Origin: Flavivirga spongiicola
Lineage (GTDB): Bacteria > Bacteroidota > Bacteroidia > Flavobacteriales > Flavobacteriaceae
DNA length: 64,000 nucleotides
Assembly: GCF_030540825.1 (NCBI RefSeq)
Contig: NZ_JAUOEO010000001.1
Location: 593,001-657,000, forward strand
Direction: 5' to 3'
Position 1 is the first letter of the stretch. Each line of letters begins with the position of its first letter. The translations under genes and the position numbers were made by a program. Below are positions 17,346 to 26,885 of this stretch, in pieces. The notes beneath the pieces were generated by a model. The model saw only the letters and a list, made by a program, of their open reading frames with translations. It ran no database searches and was not told where the DNA came from.

Positions 17346-19550
17346 CTACTTTTTAATAAATTTACTTGTCATTTCTTTAGTATCTGTCTTTATTTTAAGA
17401 AAATAAAAACCATTAGAAAGTCCAGAAACTTCAATACTATTTTTAGTCATTTTTAAATTAGACATGATTTCCTTACCACTAATATCATAAATCTGATAAG
17501 CTCTTATAGCCTCATTATTATCTAAAGAAATATTTAAATAATCTTGTACTGGGTTGGGAATAATCTTGAATCTATTATCAGATTTGGATAAGTCGGTAGT
17601 ACTCAAAATACCATTGCTTACATAAACACCATAATCATCTGCACGTTGTGCCCGGCCGTTTCCACACATAACAGGAGATTTATCATATTCTGAAATAACG
17701 CGCATTCTTAATATGGTATTACGAACAGCAGTATCAGGAGGCGTCACACTAACCGATGGTTGCCCACTACTATTTTCTGCAATATTATCCGCTAGAACTT
17801 TTTCATTAATACCGTTGCTATTAGATGTATCAAAACTCCCACTATTGTCCCAATCAATCCAAACCTCTAAATATTGCCCCCCACCGGGTCTAGACTTATA
17901 ATTAACATTTAAATCATAAGTAGTACCTACATTAACCGCTGTACTTTTAATACAAATAAAGTCCTGCAAAGCATTATCAGGAATAAAAGTAGTTGTCATA
18001 TTATTTAAAGTATTAAAAGAAATATTGGTAACTCCATTATTAAAATTACCATCATTATTAGTGCTAGAAATAGTGCATGCCCCTGTAACAGTCGCCGAAC
18101 TAACAATAATATGATCCGCTTTAGTTAAACTTTTTCTTCCCTGTGGATTTGTTACTGAAAGTGTAACACCATACGTACCTAAATTATTAAAAGTAATGGT
18201 TGGGTTTTGGTCTGTAGAAGTATAGGGAGTGTCTACACCATTATCAAAAGTCCAGAGAAATGTCACATCATCATATCCTTCATTAGTATAAGAGTTTGGA
18301 GTACAAGTAGATACATCAGTAAATGCTAATGTACTTCCCAAGCATATACTTGTTCCTTCAGAAATAAAATCAACAGTAGCCGTTGCAGGTGGTGTTAATG
18401 CAGGACTTGTTAGAAAAGAAGCTCGACGCCCATTCAACGCATCTCTAGCCACCGCTCTTTGTCCACCGGTAAATTCTGTAGCGCAACCGGTATAATCCAT
18501 ATAATTGTGCATATGATCTTGGTGCGTTCCTGTATTTCTTCTAAATCCTGTATCAGGATTTGTCACCTGATTAAATGTAGGATCACAGGTATTAGCATCG
18601 TTATTATCACAATCACGGTAAATGGATGGGTCTATTCCAGAAGTCCTAACATGCTCTGGTGTATCAGTAATGCCATCATCACCACATGTATTAGTATCTG
18701 GATCATCCCCATTAAAAGTATGCGGTAAATTAAACGCATGCCCCATTTCATGTGCCCATGTAGAAGAAGATTCATTTAAATAAGAACAAATTAAAACAAC
18801 CGAACCGTCATAAGGTCTTCCATGAGCAGACGCAAAATAAGCATAGCCACCAGTATATGAACCTCCGCTATAACAATTATTATTATCGATTTCATCAACT
18901 ATCCAAACATTATAGTATTTTGTAGGGTTCCAGATACTATATTCTTTAAGGGAATTTACGCCTCCTCCAGATGAATAATCGTCTATACCTCCAGATTCTT
19001 CACTGTTAACACCATCACTAACATAAGCAGGAACGCCGCTCATATCTACACGGTCTATCCCATTTGTACAGTTTCCACTTTCATCCTGTATAGCTAAAGC
19101 AAATTCAATTTTCATATCCACACCGTCTCCATTGCCTTTCGAATCTGCTATTTTTCTCCAATAATTATTTAAATATTTAATACCTCTTCTTACATCTTCA
19201 TCAGAAATATTAGTACCCGTCCCTACTGCTTCTCCTTTATGCATAACATGGACAACTACCGGTACTTGCATAATACCATTAACTGATCTTTTCTGTTGAT
19301 TACCAACCCTTTGTATAGATTGAATGGTTTGTTTATGACGCGCTTTATATTGCGCATCATTTTTCATTTTTTTATTATGAAAGAAATCCGTTCCACAAAA
19401 ATCAGGATTAATTGCATTGTCTTTAACTTCAGGAATTTCTTTTTCTGAATTATTAGACGAGCTTAAAGGTTTAAGTGTTTGTCCACTAACGCTGAAACTA
19501 AAAAAAAGAATAGTGAAAACTATTAACAAAAAGCAATAGTTTGTTCTCAT
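17346..19550 (-). CDS. Secreted M43-type zinc metalloprotease with T9SS sorting domain
   Basis: A 734-residue secreted protease. A signal peptide ends near FSVSGQ. The zinc site is HEMGHAFNLPH (H267, E268, H271, H277), the extended HExxHxxGxxH of metzincins, with a MDYTGC Met-turn downstream, as in cytophagalysin and pappalysin M43 enzymes. Next come a PKD-like domain (FLWTFDNG, GTYGVTLSVTN), a GEVED domain (LEVWIDWDNSGSFD) and a C-terminal type IX sorting signal (FKIIPNPVQDYLNISL ... GFYFLKI). It is exported by Sec, then moved across the outer membrane by T9SS, probably to digest extracellular protein. It is monocistronic and unrelated to the glycan locus. Confidence 0.93.
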   Translation of the reverse strand: MRTNYCFLLIVFTILFFSFSVSGQTLKPLSSSNNSEKEIPEVKDNAINPDFCGTDFFHNKKMKNDAQYKARHKQTIQSIQRVGNQQKRSVNGIMQVPVVVHVMHKGEAVGTGTNISDEDVRRGIKYLNNYWRKIADSKGNGDGVDMKIEFALAIQDESGNCTNGIDRVDMSGVPAYVSDGVNSEESGGIDDYSSGGGVNSLKEYSIWNPTKYYNVWIVDEIDNNNCYSGGSYTGGYAYFASAHGRPYDGSVVLICSYLNESSSTWAHEMGHAFNLPHTFNGDDPDTNTCGDDGITDTPEHVRTSGIDPSIYRDCDNNDANTCDPTFNQVTNPDTGFRRNTGTHQDHMHNYMDYTGCATEFTGGQRAVARDALNGRRASFLTSPALTPPATATVDFISEGTSICLGSTLAFTDVSTCTPNSYTNEGYDDVTFLWTFDNGVDTPYTSTDQNPTITFNNLGTYGVTLSVTNPQGRKSLTKADHIIVSSATVTGACTISSTNNDGNFNNGVTNISFNTLNNMTTTFIPDNALQDFICIKSTAVNVGTTYDLNVNYKSRPGGGQYLEVWIDWDNSGSFDTSNSNGINEKVLADNIAENSSGQPSVSVTPPDTAVRNTILRMRVISEYDKSPVMCGNGRAQRADDYGVYVSNGILSTTDLSKSDNRFKIIPNPVQDYLNISLDNNEAIRAYQIYDISGKEIMSNLKMTKNSIEVSGLSNGFYFLKIKTDTKEMTSKFIKK

Positions 19551-19784
19551 ACGATTTGGGTTTTATTGAATTAGGCTTAACGAATATATTAGATTATTAC
19601 ATTTAAAATATATGAAATAACTGTAAAATCGATGAAATACATTTTTATATTTCAATTTATAGAGTTAACAGGCATATTCATCAAATCTCAGATTCTTTAC
19701 ATTAAAAATTTGATAAAACCAAAGTTCGCTTTAATTACAATGAAATATCATTATAGAACTTTCGTAAATGAGACCATTCCTAAA

Positions 19785-19817
19785 TAAAAAAATGCCGCTT
19801 AAAGCGGCATTTTTTTA
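19785..19817 (-). terminator. Terminator of carB
   Basis: AATGCCGC (19791-19798) and GCGGCATT (19804-19811) form a perfect 8-bp stem with a TTAAA loop. A and T runs lie on both sides, so it can act in either direction. It sits immediately after the carB stop. Confidence 0.9.
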
Positions 19818-22670
19818 TTATTTACTTAAATACATTTTCCGTCTGGAATACAAATCGTAGAATTCATCATCCTTTAAACTGTCAATGAACAAGATGCTTT
19901 CTCCGGTGCTTTTCATTTCCGGTCCTAATTTCTTATTAACATTAGGAAATTTATTAAATGAGAACACGGGTTGCTTAATAGCATAACCATCTAATTCAGG
20001 TTTAAAATCAAAATCTTTGATTTTCTTTTCACCTAACATCACTTTAGTTGCATAATTCACATAGGGTTCACCGTATGCTTTTGCTATAAAAGGAACTGTT
20101 CTAGAAGCTCTAGGGTTGGCTTCAATGATGTAAACCGTATCATCTTTAATTGCAAATTGGATATTTATGAGTCCTACAGTGTTTAATGCTAAAGCAATTT
20201 TTTTAGTATGATCTATTATTTGTTGCATTACCAAATCCCCTAAGTTAAAAGGTGGTAATAATGAATTACTATCTCCAGAATGAATTCCACATGGTTCAAT
20301 ATGTTCCATGATACCAATAATATAAACATTTTCTCCATCACAAATCGCATCGGCTTCAGCTTCAATAGCACCATCTAAATAATGATCTAGCAGTAACTGA
20401 TTCCCAGGCATTCTACTTAACAGGTCAACCACATGTTTTTCTAATTCTTCTTTGTTGATAACAATCTTCATACCTTGGCCTCCAAGTACGTATGAAGGAC
20501 GTACTAAAATTGGAAAGTCTAATACATCTGCAATAGCCGACGCTTCGTCTGCTGTCGTAGCAATATCAAACTGTGGATAAGGAATATTATTCTCTTTTAA
20601 TAGATTAGAGAACAACCCTCTATCTTCTGCTAAATCAAGAGATTCAAAACTAGTTCCTAATATCTTAACACCATATCTCGATAGTTTTTCTGCAAGTTTT
20701 AGAGCAGTTTGCCCTCCTAATTGCACAATAACCCCTTCTGGTTTCTCATGCTTGATGATATCGTAAATATGTTCCCAAAAAACAGGTTCAAAATATAATT
20801 TATCGGCGGTATCAAAATCTGTTGAAACGGTTTCAGGGTTGCAGTTAATCATGATTGTTTCGTATCCACATTCTGCAGCTGCCAAAACACCATGTACACA
20901 ACAATAATCAAACTCAATACCCTGTCCTATTCTATTTGGGCCAGACCCTAAAACAATAATTTTCTTTTTATCAGAAACGATACTTTCATTATCAGCATAT
21001 CGTTTACCGTCTGCTGTTTCCATATCGCTTTCAAACGTTGAATAGTAATATGGTGTTTTAGCTTTAAACTCAGCAGCACAAGTATCAACTAATTTGTAAA
21101 CACGATTAATACCTAATGCTTCACGCTTATTATAGACCTGACTTTCTAAACAACCCAACATGTGAGCTATTTGTCTGTCACCATAGCCTTTTTGTTTTGC
21201 TTCTAATAATAAATCTTTCTCTATAGTATCAATATTGAAGGTAGAAATTTCATTATTAAGGAAATGTAATTCTTCGTATTGCTTCAAGAACCACATATCA
21301 ATTTTTGTGATTTCATGAATTCGACTTAATGGAATACCCATTCTAATAGCATCATAAATAATAAAAACACGATCCCAAGACGCATAAGTAAGCTTCTCTA
21401 TAATTTGGTCGTAATTCTTATTTTCTTTTCCGTCGGCACCAAGTCCATTACGTTTAATTTCTAATGACTGAGTTGCTTTATGAAGTGCTTCCTGGAACGA
21501 CCGACCGATTCCCATGACTTCTCCTACAGATTTCATTTGAAGACCTAAAGTTCTATCCGATCCTTCAAATTTATCAAAATTCCAACGTGGTATTTTTACA
21601 ATCACATAATCTAAAGTAGGTTCAAATAAAGCCGATGTAGATTTTGTAATTTGATTTTCTAATTCATCTAAATGATAACCAATAGCTAGTTTAGCAGCAA
21701 CCTTGGCAATTGGATATCCCGTAGCTTTACTTGCCAATGCTGAAGAACGTGACACACGAGGATTAATTTCAATAGCAATAATATCCTCTTTTTCGTCCGG
21801 ACTTACGGCAAATTGTACATTACAACCACCTGCAAAATCTCCAATACTACGCATCATATGGATGGCCATATCACGCATTCTCTGGTAGGTTCTATCACTT
21901 AATGTCATAGCTGGAGCTACTGTAATAGAATCTCCTGTATGAATCCCCATAGGATCCATGTTCTCGATAGAACATATAATGACTACATTATCATTAGCAT
22001 CCCTAAGTAACTCTAATTCATACTCTTTCCAGCCAATCAATGCCTTATCTATCATAACCTCATGAATTGGAGAAATTTCCAAACCACGGGTTAACAACTC
22101 ATCAAAATCTTCTTGTTTATGTACAAAAGATGCGCCTGCACCTCCTAAGGTATATGATGCTCTAATAACTAAAGGAAAACCAAATTCCTGAGCAATTTCT
22201 TTTCCTTTTAAATAAGATGTCGCGGTTGCTTGGGGTGCCATCGGAATACCTATTTTAAGCATCAATTCTCTAAATTGCTCCCTATCTTCCGTAATATTTA
22301 TAGCATCAATATCAACTCCTATAATTTCAACATCAAAATCTTTCCAAATACCCTTTTCGTCAGCTTCTATACATAAATTTAAAGCTGTTTGACCTCCCAT
22401 TGTTGGTAAAACGGCATCAATTTGTGGATGATCTTTTAAAATTTTAATAATCGATTTTGTATTAAGTGGAAGCAAATAAACATGATCTGCCATAGAAGGG
22501 TCAGTCATAATTGTTGCTGGATTAGAATTGATAAGAATGGTTTCAATTCCATCTTCTCTAAGTGATCTTAAAGCTTGTGTTCCCGAATAATCAAATTCAC
22601 ATGCTTGTCCAATAACGATAGGACCTGATCCAATAATTAGTATCGATTTTAGATTTGAATTTTTTGGCAT
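19818..22670 (-). CDS. carB: Carbamoyl-phosphate synthase large subunit
   Basis: A 950-residue protein with two homologous synthetase halves. The first opens with ILIIGSGPIVIGQACEFDYSG, the second with IIVLGSGPNRIGQGIEFDYCC, and each carries an ATP-grasp domain (GAGASFVHKQ; PSYVLGGQGMKIV). It makes carbamoyl phosphate from bicarbonate, ammonia supplied by the small subunit, and two ATP, for pyrimidine and arginine synthesis. Classical CarB is about 1070 residues; this one ends at YSRRKMYLSK and lacks the C-terminal MGS allosteric domain, as I recall for other Flavobacteriaceae. carA is not adjacent. Carbamoyl phosphate is also the donor for the carbamoyltransferase at 8123-9991. CAAAAATA at 22706 is a weak -7 candidate on this strand. 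Confidence 0.97.
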   Translation of the reverse strand: MPKNSNLKSILIIGSGPIVIGQACEFDYSGTQALRSLREDGIETILINSNPATIMTDPSMADHVYLLPLNTKSIIKILKDHPQIDAVLPTMGGQTALNLCIEADEKGIWKDFDVEIIGVDIDAINITEDREQFRELMLKIGIPMAPQATATSYLKGKEIAQEFGFPLVIRASYTLGGAGASFVHKQEDFDELLTRGLEISPIHEVMIDKALIGWKEYELELLRDANDNVVIICSIENMDPMGIHTGDSITVAPAMTLSDRTYQRMRDMAIHMMRSIGDFAGGCNVQFAVSPDEKEDIIAIEINPRVSRSSALASKATGYPIAKVAAKLAIGYHLDELENQITKSTSALFEPTLDYVIVKIPRWNFDKFEGSDRTLGLQMKSVGEVMGIGRSFQEALHKATQSLEIKRNGLGADGKENKNYDQIIEKLTYASWDRVFIIYDAIRMGIPLSRIHEITKIDMWFLKQYEELHFLNNEISTFNIDTIEKDLLLEAKQKGYGDRQIAHMLGCLESQVYNKREALGINRVYKLVDTCAAEFKAKTPYYYSTFESDMETADGKRYADNESIVSDKKKIIVLGSGPNRIGQGIEFDYCCVHGVLAAAECGYETIMINCNPETVSTDFDTADKLYFEPVFWEHIYDIIKHEKPEGVIVQLGGQTALKLAEKLSRYGVKILGTSFESLDLAEDRGLFSNLLKENNIPYPQFDIATTADEASAIADVLDFPILVRPSYVLGGQGMKIVINKEELEKHVVDLLSRMPGNQLLLDHYLDGAIEAEADAICDGENVYIIGIMEHIEPCGIHSGDSNSLLPPFNLGDLVMQQIIDHTKKIALALNTVGLINIQFAIKDDTVYIIEANPRASRTVPFIAKAYGEPYVNYATKVMLGEKKIKDFDFKPELDGYAIKQPVFSFNKFPNVNKKLGPEMKSTGESILFIDSLKDDEFYDLYSRRKMYLSK

Positions 22671-22730
22671 TTTTTACTAGTTATGTCGTGTAATATAATT
22701 TGTTACAAAAATAATATTCATTAGATATAA

Positions 22731-22762
22731 AAAAAGGCGTTACACTTAAGTAACACCTTTAA
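22731..22762 (-). terminator. Terminator of rpmH
   Basis: AAAGGCGTTAC and GTAACACCTTT pair (one mismatch) around ACTTAA. In the - direction the hairpin is followed by a T-run. It lies between rpmH and carB and suggests that they are separate transcripts. Confidence 0.8.
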
Positions 22763-22783
22763 ATTATCAACAATTGTTAATCA

Positions 22784-22945
22784 TTATTTTTTATGTCTTG
22801 TTTCAGATGACACAGATATTTTTTTTCTTCCTTTAGCTCTTCTACGAGCTAATACCTTTCTACCATTGACAGAAGCCATTCTTTCTCTGAAACCGTGTTT
22901 GTTTCTTCTCTTTCTTTTAGAAGGCTGAAATGTTCTTTTACTCAT
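22784..22945 (-). CDS. rpmH: 50S ribosomal protein L34
   Basis: A 53-residue, very basic protein: [20 protein letters not shown], then [20 protein letters not shown], ending in a short SSETRHKK tail. This is unmistakably L34, with normal length and start. It is encoded alone between carB and a TPR gene, rather than beside rnpA and dnaA as in many bacteria. A canonical Bacteroidota promoter precedes it and a hairpin terminator follows. Confidence 0.97.
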   Translation of the reverse strand: MSKRTFQPSKRKRRNKHGFRERMASVNGRKVLARRRAKGRKKISVSSETRHKK

Positions 22946-23009
22946 TATCTTGTATCTTTAAATCTGAATTGTATTTTTCTATAGTTTGGGCATCCTCCAA
23001 AACCGAGGG

Positions 23010-23039
23010 CAAATATACAAAGCCTTTATTACTTTGCAA
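23010..23039 (-). promoter_or_regulatory. Promoter of rpmH (-33/-7 type)
   Basis: Read on the - strand, TTG (23039-23037) is followed after exactly 19 bases by TATATTTG (23017-23010), matching the Bacteroidota housekeeping sigma consensus TTG-N19-TAnnTTTG. The implied transcript would have a leader of about 55-60 bases before the rpmH ATG. Confidence 0.75.
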
Positions 23040-23243
23040 ACCATTTTTAAAAAAATATTTTTTAATTATTTTTTTGATTAAAATATTCCGGCCACACCTT
23101 TGTTTCTTTGGGCTAATCACTCCCTTTTTGTTAAATATCTATGAGTTACTTTTAATAAAAATTTAGTTTCTTTGCAATCTAAAACATAAAAGACCTTATT
23201 TACATATAAAAATAGCGTCTATTCACATTGTAAACTTATTAAA

Positions 23244-23819
23244 ATGTACAATAAAATTATAAAACTAATTATAGCAGCTGGCATCATTGCTTATGCTGTA
23301 TATCAATTTACTGAAGGTTACATAGGCAATGGTATAATGCTTATACTCCTCTCTTTAATTTTTGTATTCCTTTATTTTAAAAATGAGTTTATTTTATTAG
23401 CTTTTTTAAGATTACGTAAACAAGATTTTGACGGCGCAAAAAAATGGCTTAACAAAATTAAAAATCCTGAATCTGCTCTTGTAAAAAAACAGCAAGGGTA
23501 TTATAATTATTTGCATGGTATTATGGTATCCCAAAGTAATATGAATGACGCCGAAAAATATTTTAAAAAGGCTATTTCTTTAGGATTATCTATGGATCAT
23601 GATTTGGCCATGGCAAAATTAAATTTATCTGGTATTGCCTTTTCTAAACGTAGAAAGCAGGAAGCTCAAAAACTACTATCTGAAGCTCAAAAACTAGATA
23701 AACAGGGTATGCTGACTGATCAGATAAAAATGATGAAACAAAATATGAAACGTTCACAAATGCCTAATCAACATTATGGTAGTGGTGGTTCTTTAAGATC
23801 ACAGAAAAGAAGAGGGTAA
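23244..23819 (+). CDS. TPR-like membrane protein, function unknown
   Basis: A 191-residue protein with two N-terminal transmembrane helices (residues 5-48) followed by a cytoplasmic helical region. Segments such as FDGAKKWLNKIKNPES, DAEKYFKKAISLGLS and AKLNLSGIAFSKRRKQEAQKLLSEA have the alternating small/large pattern of tetratricopeptide repeats. The tail is basic. Proteins of this shape are common in Flavobacteriaceae and have no assigned role. It stands alone on the + strand beside rpmH, which is divergent. No enzyme motif is visible. Confidence 0.65.
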   Translation: MYNKIIKLIIAAGIIAYAVYQFTEGYIGNGIMLILLSLIFVFLYFKNEFILLAFLRLRKQDFDGAKKWLNKIKNPESALVKKQQGYYNYLHGIMVSQSNMNDAEKYFKKAISLGLSMDHDLAMAKLNLSGIAFSKRRKQEAQKLLSEAQKLDKQGMLTDQIKMMKQNMKRSQMPNQHYGSGGSLRSQKRRG

Positions 23820-24005
23820 TATTATTGGTTTCAAATTTAGTTAAAACTGTGTACTTTAGTCTATTTCGCTTTCAGTTTCTAAAAAATTTTCTGCCACTAA
23901 TTACAAATTCATTATAGTGAATTCTCAAATGATATTCCTCATTTCACGAAGCAGACTTTCAGTCTGTCTGCCAAACAAACCTATGAACAGTCCATGGCTT
24001 AGTAG

Positions 24006-24932
24006 TTATTGTACATCATAATACCCCTTTTTAGGTATATCAATTGTATATAACTTTTTTGTTTTATTATTTAAATGTGATTCTCGTAACCAAGGGTTAT
24101 GAAGTTTTAATATTTTGTAATTAATATCAAATCCTTCTGCAAATTTAGAAAAATCGGTTACCGCTGTATCTACCGTAACTTTATACGTAGGAACATTATT
24201 ATATAAATCCTTTTCTCTAAAATTAAAACCATATTTAGCAGGGTTTGATAAAATTTCTTTTAATGCCACTATTCTAAATATATAACGCCCCGTTTCCTCA
24301 ATAAGTAGTAAATCATAGTAACTAGAAACATTTTGCTCTTTTAATTTTCTAGAAACACCTGCATTACCAGCATTATATGCTGCTGCTGCTAATGTCCATG
24401 AACCTAATCTCTTTTTAGATTTTAATAAATATTTGCATGCGACCTCGGTCGCTTTTTCTAAATGATAGCGTTCGTCAACATTTGCATTAACTTCTAAACC
24501 ATTTTCTTTACCTGTAACTTTCATAATTTGCCAAACACCTCTAGCTCCGGCCGGAGACACTGCATTTGTTAAACCACTTTCTATAACTGCTAAATATTTA
24601 AAATCGTCAGGAATACCGTGTTTTTTTAAAATAGGTTCTATAATTGGGAAATACTTTTTGGCACGTTTAAACATCAACAATCCGTTAGATTGCCAATACG
24701 TATTAACTAATAATTCTCTATCCATTCGCTCTAAAATATCAGGATTTTTAAGCGGCACTGGTTCACCAGCAAAATTTAAATCATCTGGGACTTGTAATGC
24801 ATAAACGTTATAATCATTAATTAATTTTTTTTCAAAATTTTCATCCGTTGGAGCGTCTTGTAAGGCATAAATAAATAGGGCTGACAAACTTAATAATCCC
24901 ACAAACGCTAATAGTTTCTGTGCTATCTTCAT
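24006..24932 (-). CDS. Lytic transglycosylase (SLT/MltD-like)
   Basis: A 308-residue exported enzyme with an N-terminal hydrophobic signal (residues 5-24). The catalytic glutamate is E118 in YLAVIESGL, followed by SPAGARGVWQIM and by AAAAYNAGNAGVSR, the three signature blocks of family 1 lytic transglycosylases. It cuts peptidoglycan between MurNAc and GlcNAc, leaving 1,6-anhydro-MurNAc. The LysM repeats found in MltD are not clear; only one weak LysM-like stretch near the C-terminus (YKILKLHNPWLRE) can be seen. It is 36 bases downstream of an alpha/beta hydrolase gene on the same strand, with which it may be co-transcribed. Confidence 0.88.
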   Translation of the reverse strand: MKIAQKLLAFVGLLSLSALFIYALQDAPTDENFEKKLINDYNVYALQVPDDLNFAGEPVPLKNPDILERMDRELLVNTYWQSNGLLMFKRAKKYFPIIEPILKKHGIPDDFKYLAVIESGLTNAVSPAGARGVWQIMKVTGKENGLEVNANVDERYHLEKATEVACKYLLKSKKRLGSWTLAAAAYNAGNAGVSRKLKEQNVSSYYDLLLIEETGRYIFRIVALKEILSNPAKYGFNFREKDLYNNVPTYKVTVDTAVTDFSKFAEGFDINYKILKLHNPWLRESHLNNKTKKLYTIDIPKKGYYDVQ

Positions 24933-24968
24933 TTTTAATAAGTTTTGCTTAAAGGTAAAATTTTTTAT

Positions 24969-25634
24969 TTAGTTTTCTAAAATTATATGTGGTAAATTCT
25001 CATTAAACCATTTATATTTATTTATAATCATAATATGTGTCCCATTTTTTATGGTGATACAATTTGTTATATTCTTAATAGGAAACACGGCGTCCTTATC
25101 TCCGTGAATATGTACAATATTTGATAGATTTTCGTTTTGATTCCAACAAACCATTTGTTTAATAGCCCAACTTAAATATTTACTATCATTAACAGATAAA
25201 TATCTTTTATATAAATCTATACGTTTTTTTATACTGCTACCAAAAACATACTTTGCAAGTAAATCAATATTACTAGCCAATTGTGTTGGCACTAAGGTAT
25301 AGGCCTTAGTTTTTTTGGCTAGCGCCATATGCTTAGGTAATTCGTGCTTTGATTTAACACTAGATACTATAATGAGTTTTCTAACGTGTATATGTTTACT
25401 TATTTCCTGAACCAAAACACCTCCAAATGACACACCAAGCAGCACAATATTTTCATGCTTTATATTATTGATCATTCGTAATGCATAATCACTAATAGAC
25501 TCATCATTAATTGGTAACACCCACTCAAGCCAATGAATCTTAAATTGATTTTCTGGTAATTTTATATACTCAAAAATTATGGGACTCGCTGCCATTCCTG
25601 GCATTAAATAAACATGTATTATTTCTTCATCCAT
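24969..25634 (-). CDS. Small alpha/beta hydrolase
   Basis: A 221-residue cytoplasmic hydrolase. The nucleophile elbow is GVSFGG with S69, the acid is likely D181 (or D179) in HGDKDAVFP, and H200 in NGTHIMI completes the triad. There is no signal peptide. The cap is short. The substrate is unknown; such proteins include carboxylesterases and thioesterases. It is the first gene of a probable two-gene unit with the lytic transglycosylase and is divergent from the small GNAT gene. Confidence 0.75.
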   Translation of the reverse strand: MDEEIIHVYLMPGMAASPIIFEYIKLPENQFKIHWLEWVLPINDESISDYALRMINNIKHENIVLLGVSFGGVLVQEISKHIHVRKLIIVSSVKSKHELPKHMALAKKTKAYTLVPTQLASNIDLLAKYVFGSSIKKRIDLYKRYLSVNDSKYLSWAIKQMVCWNQNENLSNIVHIHGDKDAVFPIKNITNCITIKNGTHIMIINKYKWFNENLPHIILEN

Positions 25635-25751
25635 TTCTATTATAATAGAATTTAATAAAATTGTTCTCTAAATTTAAATAAAACTTATTCTAACGGTTTA
25701 TTTTATAAGGCATTAACCTTGTTTTATCTTTAGATTGATAAATATTTTTTG

Positions 25752-25759
25752 TACTTTTG
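25752..25759 (+). promoter_or_regulatory. Candidate -7 element for the GNAT gene
   Basis: TACTTTTG matches TAnnTTTG and lies 68 bases before the GNAT start. No TTG with ideal 19-base spacing is present; the nearest are 14 and 30 bases upstream. Confidence 0.35.
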
Positions 25760-25826
25760 CAAAACAAAGTTATAATAAATAGTACTCAACTATTTAAGAT
25801 TCCTAAGAAATAAAACAAAAACTACT

Positions 25827-26123
25827 ATGGTTGAAGCTGCAGAACTAATTGATAACGATTTTTTACGTCAGTTTGAAATAAAAATTGATGACCATTTAGC
25901 TAAAATTGAATACTCTTTACAAGAAAGAAAGATTTTTCTAACAAAGCTAATTATACCTGAAGGCATTAAAGATCAGGAATTTAGCAAAGAATTCCTAGTA
26001 GCTGTTTTCGAACAAATTGAAGAACGCAATTTAAGTGTAGTACCTACAAGCCCTGAAATAGCTAAGTTTGTAAGAAGCAATAGAAAATACAAACGTATGC
26101 TTCCTGTTGGAGTAAGAATTTAA
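25827..26123 (+). CDS. Small GCN5-related N-acetyltransferase family protein
   Basis: A 98-residue protein of the short GNAT group (YidJ-like; PF14542 is my recollection). IDDHLAKIEYSLQERKIFLTKLIIPEG gives two strands and a loop, then a helix (KEFLVAVFEQIEERN), and SVVPTSPEIAKFVRSN matches the conserved xxCPFVxxFxxxxP segment, with Cys replaced by Thr-Ser. The family is about 90-100 residues, so it is complete. The substrate is unknown. A strong terminator follows. Confidence 0.8.
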   Translation: MVEAAELIDNDFLRQFEIKIDDHLAKIEYSLQERKIFLTKLIIPEGIKDQEFSKEFLVAVFEQIEERNLSVVPTSPEIAKFVRSNRKYKRMLPVGVRI

Positions 26124-26146
26124 TTTTTGAAACACAAAAAAACAAA

Positions 26147-26184
26147 TAATAAAAAATCCGAAGCTAATGGCTGCGGATTTTTTA
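26147..26184 (+). terminator. Terminator of the GNAT gene
   Basis: AAAAAATCCG (26151-26160) pairs with CGGATTTTTT (26174-26183), enclosing AAGCTAATGGCTG, which can extend the hairpin. A T-run follows on the + strand. Confidence 0.85.
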
Positions 26185-26271
26185 TTTTCTGAATTTATCT
26201 TTTAAGGGATAATGGATACCTTTTGTATTAAATCGCATATTTATTTATACGATCGCTGTATGATTAATTAC

Positions 26272-26775
26272 TTATTGCTTGGTATAAACTAATGTTAAAT
26301 CTTTAGTAGTCAATACTTCCGTAAAATCTTCGTTATGTACAGTTATCGACTCTTTAACCACTCTAAATAATTGATTTCCTATTATAATAGACTCTCTATC
26401 ATTAAATATAACTGTATCAATATTTTGAGAATATGTTGTTGCAAAACCAATAATACCTTGCTGATCGCATGTTACGCTAAACGCATATTCATCTGTAGTT
26501 CCCTCCAATAAAGCAATATCAATATCTGGATTAAAGGTTTTATTTAAAGACACAACACCATTAGGTTCGAAAATTAAAGTTTCATTATTAGCACATTCAA
26601 TTTCATCTAAAATGTTAGTGCTAACCGTGCCATCCTTATTGATATCAAATCCGCCTGCTACATCCCAAGCTGTGAGCTTCCATGTGCCTACAATTGACAG
26701 ATCATCATTATCCTCACTGGAACAACTTGTAAGCAATAATGATACAAAACATAAAATAAAAAGTAATTTACTCAT
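26272..26775 (-). CDS. Lipocalin-like lipoprotein
   Basis: A 167-residue predicted lipoprotein: the leader ends LLTSC (C18), followed by an acidic SSEDNDD linker. The mature part starts IVGTWKLTAWDVAGG, the opening of the Bacteroidota lipocalin-like domain, with ECANNETLIFEPNGVV also typical. These small beta-barrels are abundant in the phylum and their ligands are mostly unknown. It is a single gene downstream of mtaB on the same strand, 110 bases away, with a possible separate promoter. Confidence 0.75.
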   Translation of the reverse strand: MSKLLFILCFVSLLLTSCSSEDNDDLSIVGTWKLTAWDVAGGFDINKDGTVSTNILDEIECANNETLIFEPNGVVSLNKTFNPDIDIALLEGTTDEYAFSVTCDQQGIIGFATTYSQNIDTVIFNDRESIIIGNQLFRVVKESITVHNEDFTEVLTTKDLTLVYTKQ

Positions 26776-26885
26776 ATTTGGGGCATGATTAATCCCTGTA
26801 AATGTATAGTGTGCAGTTTTATTTGCACAATAAATAAGTTAAAGTGAGTAAAACTCTGGCTAATATGTAAGACAATTATGGTTTT

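Noticed and set aside
18459..18728. 89-codon frame opposite the metalloprotease
   Set aside because: It is antisense to the zinc-site region and only mirrors its codon bias.
19818..22670. carB truncated at its 3' end
   Set aside because: It lacks the MGS domain, but the stop is followed at once by a proper terminator and this length is, as I recall, usual in Flavobacteriaceae.
22930..23166. Open frames on both strands upstream of rpmH
   Set aside because: They overlap the rpmH start and promoter and each other, and have no conserved features.
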